A DNA stretch of 64,000 nucleotides from Lachnospiraceae bacterium (lineage in GTDB: Bacteria > Bacillota > Clostridia > Lachnospirales > Lachnospiraceae), in contig JAFUZJ010000064.1 of assembly GCA_017476665.1 (NCBI GenBank), forward strand, positions 1-64,000, written 5' to 3'. Position numbers and translations under genes: made by a program. The stretch's first letter is position 1. Each line of letters starts with the position of its first letter. Positions 9,513-16,976 of the stretch are shown piece by piece. The notes under the pieces are model-generated. The model did no database searches and was not told the origin of the DNA. It was given only the letters and a program-made list of their open reading frames with translations.

Positions 9513-10589
9513 ATGATATGTTGTATTAATTGTTTTCGTGATACGGAAATTCGCGCTGCCATAGAAATGGTGGGACGCAGAGGAGACTGTCCAATTTGCA
9601 AGAAAGCGAATACGTGGATTTATGATTCGCAAAAAGATGCAAATAGGACAGATGTGGAAGAAATGCTAAATTCTATTCTGGACATATATGTTCCGGAATC
9701 TGACTTGCCTATTACTTATCCAGATGAAGAAAAAACATATATAGAGGACAGATTGCTAAAAGACTGGAATATATTTTCGGGGACGACAGGAGAGGTGAAA
9801 CAACTGGTGTCTCAGATTGTGGATGAATCATTAGATTTGGACACAAGGATAGATAAGGAGAGAGTTGGCATACCGCAGCTCTTTGACGAGGCGTATTTGA
9901 GGGACCATTCCATAATGGGAAAATACAGTTGGAGTGTTTTCAAGAAATATTTGCGCAATGAAAACAGATTTCACAGTAAATATATTAATCTGGAGATGCT
10001 GGAGTCTGTACTGAAAAGGACAGAAATGATCATTCCGGTTGGTACGAATCTATACAGAGCACGCGTCTCAAATAAAAAAGGGTATACCAGAAAAGAAATG
10101 TGGGCACCTCCGGATGATGTGGCATCTCCGGGAAGAGCAAATTCAAAGGGACAGAGTTGTTTGTATTTATGCAGTAATCGCAAAACAACTGTCAAGGAAA
10201 TCAGGGCGCATGCTTTTGATTATGTCACTATCGCTACTTTTAAATTGAATCGTGATATAAGGATATTGGATTTGAGTTCAATTGTGCATAGCTCGCCTTT
10301 TTATTCAGGTGAAGATAAAGTTGCATATCTGGTAAACGAAAGCAATCTGCGTCAAATACAAAATGACTTGGCAAAGCCGATGAGTAGACTGGATAGTGAG
10401 TTGGATTATTTACCCACGCAGTATATAAGCGACTTTGCAAAATTTCTAGGTTATGATGGAGTAAAGTATTTCAGTACATTTGATAAGACTTCTTACAATG
10501 TGGCTTTGTTTGATTCTTCTGCGTGTAATTGTACATATCATAGAAATTTTTTGATTGGTGATTTGGACTATCGATTGACGGCTGTTTAG
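9513..10589 (+). CDS. Zinc-finger RES-domain protein
   Basis: This is a 358-residue protein whose ATG follows the previous stop codon with no gap. The N-terminus carries a CxxC...CxxC pair (CINC near residue 4 and CPIC near 28), a likely zinc site. The C-terminal half has RES-domain features: LYRARVSNKKGY, then PGRANSKGQSCLYLCSNRKTTVKEIRA, and a late block around PTQYISDFAKFLGYDGVKY. RES proteins characterised so far are toxins that break down NAD+ by phosphorolysis or glycohydrolysis and are normally paired with an Xre-family antitoxin. No Xre-like gene is present here; the two sce proteins are the neighbours. The natural inference is an effector that is kept off until triggered. Confidence 0.72.
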   Translation: MICCINCFRDTEIRAAIEMVGRRGDCPICKKANTWIYDSQKDANRTDVEEMLNSILDIYVPESDLPITYPDEEKTYIEDRLLKDWNIFSGTTGEVKQLVSQIVDESLDLDTRIDKERVGIPQLFDEAYLRDHSIMGKYSWSVFKKYLRNENRFHSKYINLEMLESVLKRTEMIIPVGTNLYRARVSNKKGYTRKEMWAPPDDVASPGRANSKGQSCLYLCSNRKTTVKEIRAHAFDYVTIATFKLNRDIRILDLSSIVHSSPFYSGEDKVAYLVNESNLRQIQNDLAKPMSRLDSELDYLPTQYISDFAKFLGYDGVKYFSTFDKTSYNVALFDSSACNCTYHRNFLIGDLDYRLTAV

Positions 10590-11056
10590 GGGAGATATAT
10601 CCCGCTCAATAATAATGAAATGAGAAAAAATATCAGAGTTTTCCATGCAGTTCGAGAATGGGGGCAATATAAAGATGAATCGTATTTCTGCTTCACAATA
10701 GATTGTTTTTGAATGAGAAGCTACGCAAGCAGAAGATGTCTTAGTGGAAATTCTGAGCTAAAGAGATTGATTCGTATGTATGATCTGCTAAAATATAAAT
10801 AAAAATATCCCGACCAAATCATCCAATAGTGCGAACACCTAGAATCAGTGGGGGGATATATTTATTATTTCCAAATATAACATACCATCATGTATAGTGC
10901 GAACACCACAATTAAGTACAAAGAGATTATAGCAGAGTCTGTGCAGAAATTCAATAGTAAAATATTGGCGAAATAGGAGGATTGGTGTGGAAACGGGAGC
11001 AATGGACTATAAGCCAATAATTATAGAGCAAATAATAAGAATATAGAGGATGAGCG
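10590..11056. other. Gene-poor AT-rich gap inside the defence island
   Basis: These 467 bp hold no convincing gene. A frame from ATG 10620 runs 30 codons to TGA 10710-10712 and continues in frame from ATG 10713 to TAA 10800-10802. Neither piece has a ribosome site or a known match, so it may be a remnant of a decayed gene. Two identical 14-bp copies of ATAGTGCGAACACC occur at 10826 and 10894. The rest shows no clear structure. It looks like a scar between two blocks of acquired genes. Confidence 0.5.
10826..10907. repeat. 14-bp direct repeat pair
   Basis: ATAGTGCGAACACC occurs at 10826-10839 and again at 10894-10907, 68 bp apart, both preceded by a loosely similar (A)TCAT stretch. Only two copies exist. 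They could be recombination footprints or protein sites. Confidence 0.55.
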
Positions 11057-11698
11057 ATGAAATATTCAGGCATGCCCTTCGGAATGTGGGTATTATTTCA
11101 AAAATCATTCCGCCAAAATTTAATCACTGTCCTTGGCTATGATGCGCCCACTGCCAAGCAGATCACTGCATCCGCCAAGCCCAAATACAAATCCATCATC
11201 GCGAAGCTCCCAGAGTTTGAGCCGGAGGACCGCTTTCTCATGAACATTGTAAATTGTGCCATGCTGTCAGCGTTTTGTCTGAGTATGCCTGAGAGACCGA
11301 CGGTGGAGAAGCTGACGGAGTATTATGGGAAGTCCATGATGACAGGTGCCATGAGGTGGTTTTGCAGGCAGAGCGGCAAGAAGAAATTTACCCCCAAAGA
11401 CATTCAGGGGATGAAGGATACGGCGAAGCTCAGGGCGGCCGACCGGAATCCGTACTCATGGAACATGGAGTTTTATGAGTATGAGGACGGGAGCGGTTAT
11501 GAGGCGCGGTTTACAACGTGCGGGATCTGCACGCTGATGAAGGAGCTGGGACTGTATGACTTGGTGCCGGCAATGTGCAGGCTGGATTATACCATGAGCG
11601 AGGCGGGCGGTGCTTCGGAATTTGTGCGGGAGCAGACGCTGGCGTCCGGTGGGGCGTATTGCGACTGCGGGTATAAGAAACTGGAGGTGACGCAATAG
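11057..11698 (+). CDS. L-2-amino-thiazoline-4-carboxylic acid hydrolase family protein
   Basis: The 213-residue protein resembles the ATC hydrolase family, named after an enzyme that opens a thiazoline ring on a route to L-cysteine. Most relatives in gut Clostridia are uncharacterised. The conserved end SEFVREQTLASGGAYCDCGY carries the family's R-QTLA-GG-xCD pattern, and a CGICTL segment precedes it. Cysteines at these places are candidates for catalysis. The start ATG follows GAGGATGAGCG. Its codons are GC-richer than those of the genes before it. The real substrate is unknown. The next gene begins one base after its stop. Confidence 0.65.
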   Translation: MKYSGMPFGMWVLFQKSFRQNLITVLGYDAPTAKQITASAKPKYKSIIAKLPEFEPEDRFLMNIVNCAMLSAFCLSMPERPTVEKLTEYYGKSMMTGAMRWFCRQSGKKKFTPKDIQGMKDTAKLRAADRNPYSWNMEFYEYEDGSGYEARFTTCGICTLMKELGLYDLVPAMCRLDYTMSEAGGASEFVREQTLASGGAYCDCGYKKLEVTQ

Positions 11699-11699
11699 A

Positions 11700-13139
11700 A
11701 TGGCATTAGCAGAGATTATCAAGAATTTAATATCTCGCACTGATGAGGAAGAGTGGTTTGAATTTAAGGAAAACTGGTATGAACCGGATGGGATTGGGGA
11801 ATACATCTCTGCGCTGTCGAATGCAGCCGCTGAAAACGGGGAGGAGTTTGGATATCTTATATGGGGAGTTAGAAATAGTGATCATGCGCTCATAAATACA
11901 AGTTTCAATTTTAATCGAGATGTAAAGAATGAGCCATTGCAGCACTATCTTGCGAGGAAAGTTAAACCGGATTTGAACTTCCGATTTAAGGAAGAAGAGA
12001 TTAATGGCAATAGAGTAGTGGTGCTGATGATTCCAGCAGCAAGGAAAATCCCCACGGAATTTGATAAAGTTCGTTATATCAGAATTGGTTTAAGCAAAGA
12101 GGATGTTCGTAAGTTTCCGGATAGAGAAGCTTATCTGTTTAGTGTTTTGAGAAATGGAATTCCTACCATTGAAAATATGGAATCAGAATATCAGGATCTT
12201 ACCTTTGACAAATTATTTATGTATTATGCGACAAAGAAAGTACCGATTAACCGGAAAACCTTTAAGAAAAACTTGGGATTACTGACAGAAAATGGTAAAT
12301 ATAATTTGATGGCGCAGCTTTTGTCCGACAATAGTCATATTTCTATACGTTTTTTGATTTTTAATGGTACGACAAAGGCGTCAAAGATGTATCTTGTGCG
12401 GGAGTTTGGAAATGAATGTTTATTGATATCGCTTGATAAGATACTGGAATATGGCGAGGTATTGAATGAGCCATAGGCAGATGAACGGAATAGAAGGACA
12501 ACGAGAGATGAGGTGCCTCTTTTTCATGCAGAGGCTTTTTCGGAGGCGGTGATTAATGCTATTTTGCATAATCATTGGGTGGAAGAAAATGCCCCCATGT
12601 TTACAGTGTTCAAAGATAGAATTGAAATATTATCCAGGGGAAAATTGCCACCGAAACAGACTATAGAGGGATTTTACCTTGGAGAGTCTGTTTCGGTAAA
12701 CAAGAAATTGTCTGATTTGTTTTTGCGGCTTCATATCAGTGAGCGTTCCGGAAGGGGTGTGCCGAAGATTGTTGAGGTATACGGAAAAGAAGCAATAGAG
12801 TTTCATGATAATACTATCCTTGTAAAAATTCCGTTAGAGCGGTTAGAGCAGGGGGAAGAAGTAAACGGCGTTAAAAATGTAAAAAAAGCAAACTTCAATC
12901 AAAAAAATGAGCGAAGTTTGAGCGAAGTTTTGAGCGATGTCCTGTCTAAAAAGGATTATGATAAAATGGAACAGATCATTCTATATTTGGAAAAAAATGG
13001 TGAAATTTCTCCTAAAGATGCAGAGCGGGTGACGGGAAAATCGTCGGCAACGGTGAGAAGGTATTTAAAGAGTTTGAGCGAAGTAGGAGTAGTTGTAGCG
13101 TACGGAAGCACCACAAATATTATATATCGTCTTGTGTAA
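11700..13139 (+). pseudogene. AlbA_2/RecG-like ATP-binding transcriptional regulator split by in-frame TAG
   Basis: An AlbA_2 (Schlafen-like) DNA-binding domain lies at residues 1-130 (EEWFEFKENW, then FGYLIWGVRN). The frame stops at TAG 12474-12476 after VLNEP, then stays open in the same frame (ADERNRRTTRDEVPLF) through a HATPase_c_4-type domain (FSEAVINAILHNHW, RIEILSRGKLPP, ERSGRGVPKI) and a C-terminal winged helix (ITGKS-like ATVRRYLKSL). The whole would be 479 residues, the normal length of the family. A CAG-to-TAG change is the simplest cause. A second product could start at GTG 12513, but no good ribosome site precedes it. Intact relatives act as regulators near defence and stress genes. 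Confidence 0.8.
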
Positions 13140-13179
13140 GTGGAAAATAAGTCATTGATAACAGGAGGAAAGACTGCCT

Positions 13180-13290
13180 ATGAACAACAAAAAATTCACC
13201 AAGCTAGCCATTACCTCCATCCTCGGCATTCTGTCCGCCATCAGCGGGGCGGCGGTAGCGGAGTTTGTGAAAGCGTTTAGGAAGGATTGA
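13180..13290 (+). CDS. Small single-span membrane peptide
   Basis: A 36-codon frame (MNNKKFTKLAITS... ending KAFRKD) has an AGGAGG site 11 nt before its ATG. It has a positively charged start, one hydrophobic helix (about residues 10-28, rich in Ala, Ile and Gly) and a basic end. That is a plausible small membrane protein or a toxin-like peptide, but there is no family I recognise. It sits in the gap between the split regulator and the truncated metallo-hydrolase and is co-directional with both. Confidence 0.5.
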   Translation: MNNKKFTKLAITSILGILSAISGAAVAEFVKAFRKD

Positions 13291-13317
13291 GATCAAACAT
13301 CATAGAGGAGGCTTAAT

Positions 13318-13710
13318 ATGACAGAGAACATCACAGAAAATATTACAGTATTTACCCATAACAGTATCCGGATCAGGACCGGAGGCGAGGGCGCCGGAAA
13401 CAGAAATATCTACATCGATCCGTTTCAGATGAAGATTGCGCCGACGGATGCGGATTTTATTCTGATCACGCATGATCACTTTGATCATTTTTCGGTGGAA
13501 GATATTGAGAAAGCGGCGTGTGATCACACGATTCTGGTGGTGCCGGAGAAGATGCGGGACAAGGCGCAGGAAGCGGCCAAGCTTGTCAGCCAAATCATCA
13601 CGGTGGAGCCGGGAAAATCATATGAGCTGAGCGGGCAGGAGGAAAGGCTGGAGTTTGAAACGGTTCCCGCGTACAACCTGTTGAAGCCTTTCCACCCCAA
13701 GATTCCGTAA
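13318..13710 (+). pseudogene. MBL-fold metallo-hydrolase, 3'-truncated
   Basis: The 130-residue frame has a strong GAGGAGG site and codes the first half of a metallo-beta-lactamase-fold hydrolase of the UlaG-like type. The zinc motif THDHFDH is present near residue 45. The reading ends KPFHPKIP and stops, where relatives of about 210 residues continue with the second half, including the later zinc aspartate and histidine. Nothing resembling that second half follows; the argS promoter begins 12 bp later. The end looks like a deletion or rearrangement point, so an active enzyme is unlikely. Confidence 0.75.
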
Positions 13711-13721
13711 AATACATTCGG

Positions 13722-13750
13722 TTGCAAGAATTCCGAATTTAGGGTATAGT
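13722..13750 (+). promoter_or_regulatory. argS promoter
   Basis: TTGCAA (13722-13727) and TATAGT (13745-13750) are spaced by exactly 17 bp, 38 bp upstream of the argS start. No T-box or other leader fits in the remaining space. Confidence 0.7.
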
Positions 13751-13788
13751 AATAAATATTACCTAACAGGATCAGAGAGGACTTTATC

Positions 13789-15561
13789 ATGAAAAAACTT
13801 TTGGATTTACTCACGGAGGAGATGGGAAAGGCATTCGCGGCAGCAGGCTATGATGCGGCGCTTGGCAAAGTGTCTGTTTCGAACCGTCCGGATCTGTGTG
13901 AATACCAGTGCAACGGCGCGATGGCGGGGGCGAAGCAGTACAAGAAAGCGCCCATTATGATCGCGAACGAAGTGGCAAAAGAATTGCAGGGCGGTCAGGT
14001 GTTTGCCGAGGTGAATGCGGTGGCGCCCGGTTTCTTGAATTTAAAGCTGTCGGAGGCATTTCTGGCAGGCTATATCCGAGAGATGGAAGCGTCTGAGAAA
14101 TTCGGTCTGGACAAGCCGGCTAAGCGGAAGAAGATCATCATCGACTACGGCGGAGCGAATGTGGCGAAGCCGCTGCATGTAGGGCATATCCGTTCTGCGG
14201 TGATCGGCGAGAGTATCAAGCGGATCTGCCGTTATGCGGGACATGAGGTGATCGGCGATGTGCATCTGGGGGACTGTGGCCTGCAGATGGGGCTGGTGAT
14301 CACCGGAGTACAGGATCGTCATCCGGACCTGCCTTATTTTGATGAAAGCTTTACCGGGGAGTATCCTGCAGAGGCGCCGTTTACCATCTCTGAGTTGGAG
14401 GAGATTTATCCCGCAGCCAGTGCCAAGTCGAAGGCTGATTCGGAATATAAGGCCCGTGCCATGGAGGCGACGTTTAAGCTGCAGAGTGGTGTGCGGGGGT
14501 ATCGTGCACTGTGGAAACATATTTTGAATGTGTCGGTGGCGGATCTGAAGAAGAATTACGGCAGCTTGAATGTGGAGTTTGATCTGTGGAAGGGTGAGAG
14601 CGATGTGCATGATATCATTCCGGACATGGTGAAATATATGAAAGAGGGCGGTTACGCTTATATCAGTGACGGGGCGCTGGTGGTAGATGTGAAGGAGGAG
14701 ACGGATACCAAGGAGATGCCTCCCTGCATGATCCTGAAATCGGACGGCGCGTCCCTGTACAATACCACAGATCTGGCGACAATCATGGAGCGTATGAAGC
14801 TGTATCATCCGGATAAGCTGATCTATGTGGTGGATAAGCGGCAGGATCTTTACTTTGAGCAGGTATTCCGCTGTGCCCGCAAGACCAAGCTGGTGGAGCC
14901 GGAAACGGAATTAAAATTCCTGGGCTTCGGCACGATGAATGGGAAGGACGGCAAGCCATTCAAGACCCGTGACGGCGGCGTGATGCGGCTGGAGAATCTG
15001 ATCGCGGACACAAAGGAAGAGATGTATCGGAAGATCAAGGAAGGTCGGGAGATGTCCGACGAGGAGGCGCAGGCTGTGGCGGATATCGTGGCGGTATCGG
15101 CGCTGAAGTATGGCGACCTGTCCAATCAGGCTTCCAAAGATTATATTTTTGACATTGATCGGTTCACTTCCTTTGAGGGAGACACGGGACCTTATATCCT
15201 GTATACGATCGTGCGGATCAAGTCCATTCTGGCCAAGTATAAGGAGCAGGGCGGTGATCTGGAGGCGGCAAAGAAGTCGTTATGTGATGCACAGAATGAG
15301 TCGGAGAAGGCATTGCAGATGCAGATCGCGGGCTTTAACGCCATGATGGAGAACGCCTGCGAGGAGCTGGCGCCCCATAAAGTGTGCGCTTATATTTATG
15401 ATCTGGCCAATGCGTTCAATCATTTTTACCATGAGACCAAGATCCTGGCGGAGGAGGATGCGGCGCGGAAAGCCGGACTGGTGGCGCTGTTGATGCTGAC
15501 AAGGGATGTGCTGGAGGCCTGCATTGATGTTCTGGGCTTTGAAGCGCCGGAGAAGATGTAA
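13789..15561 (+). CDS. argS: Arginyl-tRNA synthetase
   Basis: This 590-residue class I synthetase charges tRNA-Arg with arginine in the cytoplasm. The N-terminal additional domain (residues 1-110) precedes the HIGH signature, here HVGH (130-133, in AKPLHVGHIRSAVIGE). The KMSKS region is degenerate, as usual for ArgS (FKTRDGG). The DALR anticodon-binding domain closes the protein (YIYDLANAFNHFYHETKIL). The length is normal and the ATG follows AGAGAGG. It has its own promoter and is the first clearly core gene after the defence island. Confidence 0.97.
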   Translation: MKKLLDLLTEEMGKAFAAAGYDAALGKVSVSNRPDLCEYQCNGAMAGAKQYKKAPIMIANEVAKELQGGQVFAEVNAVAPGFLNLKLSEAFLAGYIREMEASEKFGLDKPAKRKKIIIDYGGANVAKPLHVGHIRSAVIGESIKRICRYAGHEVIGDVHLGDCGLQMGLVITGVQDRHPDLPYFDESFTGEYPAEAPFTISELEEIYPAASAKSKADSEYKARAMEATFKLQSGVRGYRALWKHILNVSVADLKKNYGSLNVEFDLWKGESDVHDIIPDMVKYMKEGGYAYISDGALVVDVKEETDTKEMPPCMILKSDGASLYNTTDLATIMERMKLYHPDKLIYVVDKRQDLYFEQVFRCARKTKLVEPETELKFLGFGTMNGKDGKPFKTRDGGVMRLENLIADTKEEMYRKIKEGREMSDEEAQAVADIVAVSALKYGDLSNQASKDYIFDIDRFTSFEGDTGPYILYTIVRIKSILAKYKEQGGDLEAAKKSLCDAQNESEKALQMQIAGFNAMMENACEELAPHKVCAYIYDLANAFNHFYHETKILAEEDAARKAGLVALLMLTRDVLEACIDVLGFEAPEKM

Positions 15562-15610
15562 AAATAAAAACTACATCTTTCGGGGGGCCTCTTTTTTGTG
15601 AAAAAAGGGA

Positions 15611-15639
15611 TTGACAAAGCTAAAATCCCATTGTATACT
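15611..15639 (+). promoter_or_regulatory. Promoter of the tRNA-Val/tRNA-Met unit
   Basis: A consensus TTGACA (15611-15616) and TATACT (15634-15639) with a 17-bp spacer, about 28 bp before the first tRNA base. Confidence 0.8.
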
Positions 15640-15667
15640 AACATGGTCGGTTGCAAAATTAACCAAT

Positions 15668-15740
15668 GGAAGTTTAGCTCAGCTGGGAGAGCATCTGCCT
15701 TACAAGCAGAGGGTCATAGGTTCGAGCCCTATAACTTCCA
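15668..15740 (+). tRNA. tRNA-Val (anticodon TAC)
   Basis: A complete cloverleaf of 73 nt: acceptor GGAAGTT pairs with AACTTCC, the D arm is AGCTCAGCTGGGAGAGC, the anticodon TAC is at 15701-15703 in a CTTACAA loop, and the T loop is TTCGAGC. The CCA end is not encoded. Confidence 0.95.
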
Positions 15741-15770
15741 GTTCCGAAACAGTTTTGTTTCGGATCATAT

Positions 15771-15844
15771 GGCGAGATAGCTCAGCTGGCTAGAGCACAC
15801 GGTTCATACCCGTGGTGTCGAGGGTTCAAGTCCCCCTCTCGCTA
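15771..15844 (+). tRNA. tRNA-Met (anticodon CAT, elongator type)
   Basis: A 74-nt cloverleaf: acceptor GGCGAGA pairs with TCTCGCT (one G-U), anticodon CAT is at 15805-15807 in a TTCATAC loop, and the T loop is TTCAAGT. The paired first acceptor base argues against an initiator tRNA. The T stem reads GAGGG against CCCCC, leaving one A-C mismatch. CCA is not encoded. A tRNA-Ile with modified C34 cannot be fully excluded by anticodon alone. Confidence 0.9.
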
Positions 15845-15848
15845 TGAA

Positions 15849-15877
15849 AACCTCCGAAAATTTCGGAGGTTTTTTTG
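15849..15877 (+). terminator. Rho-independent terminator after the tRNAs
   Basis: ACCTCCGAAA and TTTCGGAGGT form a near-perfect stem immediately followed by a run of T residues, 5 bp after tRNA-Met. Confidence 0.9.
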
Positions 15878-15906
15878 TTGGCAATATCTCAATTATGGTG
15901 TATACT
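15878..15906 (+). promoter_or_regulatory. Promoter of the cupin gene
   Basis: TTGGCA (15878-15883) and TATACT (15901-15906) with a 17-bp spacer, directly after the tRNA terminator and 37 bp before the cupin start. Confidence 0.7.
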
Positions 15907-15943
15907 TTGATAAAGCAAAGCTGAAAGTGTGCGGAGGGAAACT

Positions 15944-16273
15944 ATGATACCGATCGTAAAATTACAGGATTTAATAGCACAGCAGGGTGAGAGAGGTTCT
16001 TACACACTTCTGGACGACAAGACCGGTTGCGTGAATGGCTGCCGATGCGGGATTTCCGTGTACAGGCACAAAGAGTATCTGAAAGAGGACACCCACGATG
16101 ACCAGGAGGGGTTCTTCGTGCTGGAAGGCAGAGGATTTGCCAAGGTTGACGGGGAGGAGTTTGTGATGGAGCCGGGGATGGCATTTATGGTTCCGGCAGG
16201 AGTCAGGCATGCCACAAAATGTGATCCGGAGTATGAGTTCTGTAAGGTGCTCTGGTTCCATGGAGCTGTGTAA
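15944..16273 (+). CDS. Small single-domain cupin protein
   Basis: The 109-residue protein is a one-domain cupin. It shows the two cupin motifs in reduced form: DTHDDQEGFFVLEGRGFAKVDGEEF and, after a short gap, PGMAFMVPAGVRHATK. The histidines and acidic residue that could bind a metal are there (H-D-D-Q-E and H). Proteins of this type bind sugars or small ligands or act as isomerases; the substrate cannot be read from the sequence. ATG 15944 has GGAGGG 7 nt upstream and was preferred over an upstream GTG. It is followed 20 bp later by the C39-like gene. Confidence 0.7.
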   Translation: MIPIVKLQDLIAQQGERGSYTLLDDKTGCVNGCRCGISVYRHKEYLKEDTHDDQEGFFVLEGRGFAKVDGEEFVMEPGMAFMVPAGVRHATKCDPEYEFCKVLWFHGAV

Positions 16274-16293
16274 GATAGGAAGGTTTGAAAGGC

Positions 16294-16962
16294 ATGATCA
16301 GTAATGTGATTCTGCTGGGAGCCTGGCAGCTGTTGACGGTGGCTGCGGTGCCTGAGCGGCAGATTGCGCAGAACAGGGCTGAGAATCAGCGTGCGCTGCA
16401 GACGGGAGTGAAGATCGAGCCGGGCAGATATATTGAGAATCAGCCGCAGCTCGGAAGGCTGAAGTTCGGGCGCGGCTTTGATTTTGACTATGGCGGGTGC
16501 AGTGTGATCGCGGTTTACAATACATTGCTTTCTTTGGGAGAGCAGGTATCCGGCGAGGCGTTGTGTGAGATTGCGGAAGAATTGCAGAGGAGGGGTGTAG
16601 CACTGGGCGGGAAGTTCGGTGTGGCGCCCCTTTCTTTAAAATATTATTTGAAGCGGCGGTTGGAGAACGAAGGTTTTTCTGTAAAGAGCACAATCAGCAG
16701 CCGGGCAGAGGTCCTGGATGAACTGGGTACAGAGAGCGATGCGGTTTTGGTGGTGCTGTGGAATGGAAAGCATATGCGAGATCAGTTTCACGCCATGCAT
16801 ATTGAGAAGCGGGAAGGAAAATTTATAATTCATAACGCTTGTTATTTTATAAATCAAAGCTATGGAGAGATGGGACCGTACGGCAGTCTTTCGGCGGCAA
16901 TCAAAGGATATGGTGCGGGTGGCGCAAAGGCAGCGCTGACATTAGGTATAAAAAGAGATTGA
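16294..16962 (+). CDS. C39-like papain-fold protein, probably exported or membrane-tethered
   Basis: A 222-residue protein with a hydrophobic N-terminus (ISNVILLGAWQLLTVAAV) that could be a signal or anchor. It contains the pattern of a C39-like cysteine peptidase: YGGCSVIAVYNTLLSL with the candidate nucleophile Cys near residue 70, and DQFHAMHIEKREGKFIIHNAC with candidate His and Asn. I chose ATG 16294 because AGGAAGG lies 10 nt upstream, while the in-frame TTG at 16285 is too close to that site. No bacteriocin gene or ABC exporter is adjacent. Function is open; peptidase activity is an inference from fold and residues. Confidence 0.55.
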   Translation: MISNVILLGAWQLLTVAAVPERQIAQNRAENQRALQTGVKIEPGRYIENQPQLGRLKFGRGFDFDYGGCSVIAVYNTLLSLGEQVSGEALCEIAEELQRRGVALGGKFGVAPLSLKYYLKRRLENEGFSVKSTISSRAEVLDELGTESDAVLVVLWNGKHMRDQFHAMHIEKREGKFIIHNACYFINQSYGEMGPYGSLSAAIKGYGAGGAKAALTLGIKRD

Positions 16963-16976
16963 AGGAGGACAGGAAA

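Noticed and set aside
9513-10589. Classical RES-Xre toxin-antitoxin pair
   Set aside because: No small Xre/MbcA-like gene lies before or after the RES gene; the partners are sce7726 and sce7725 genes.
10826-10907. Possible CRISPR remnant
   Set aside because: Only two 14-bp repeats, with no cas gene near and no repeat palindrome of normal length.
15553-15600. Terminator after argS from AAGATGTA/TACATCTT
   Set aside because: The stem has an 11-base loop and is followed by CGGGGGGCCTC and only later by T residues, so it is not a standard terminator.
15598-15793. Two overlapping 60-codon frames across the tRNA-Val and tRNA-Met genes
   Set aside because: They cover tRNA sequence and have no ribosome site.
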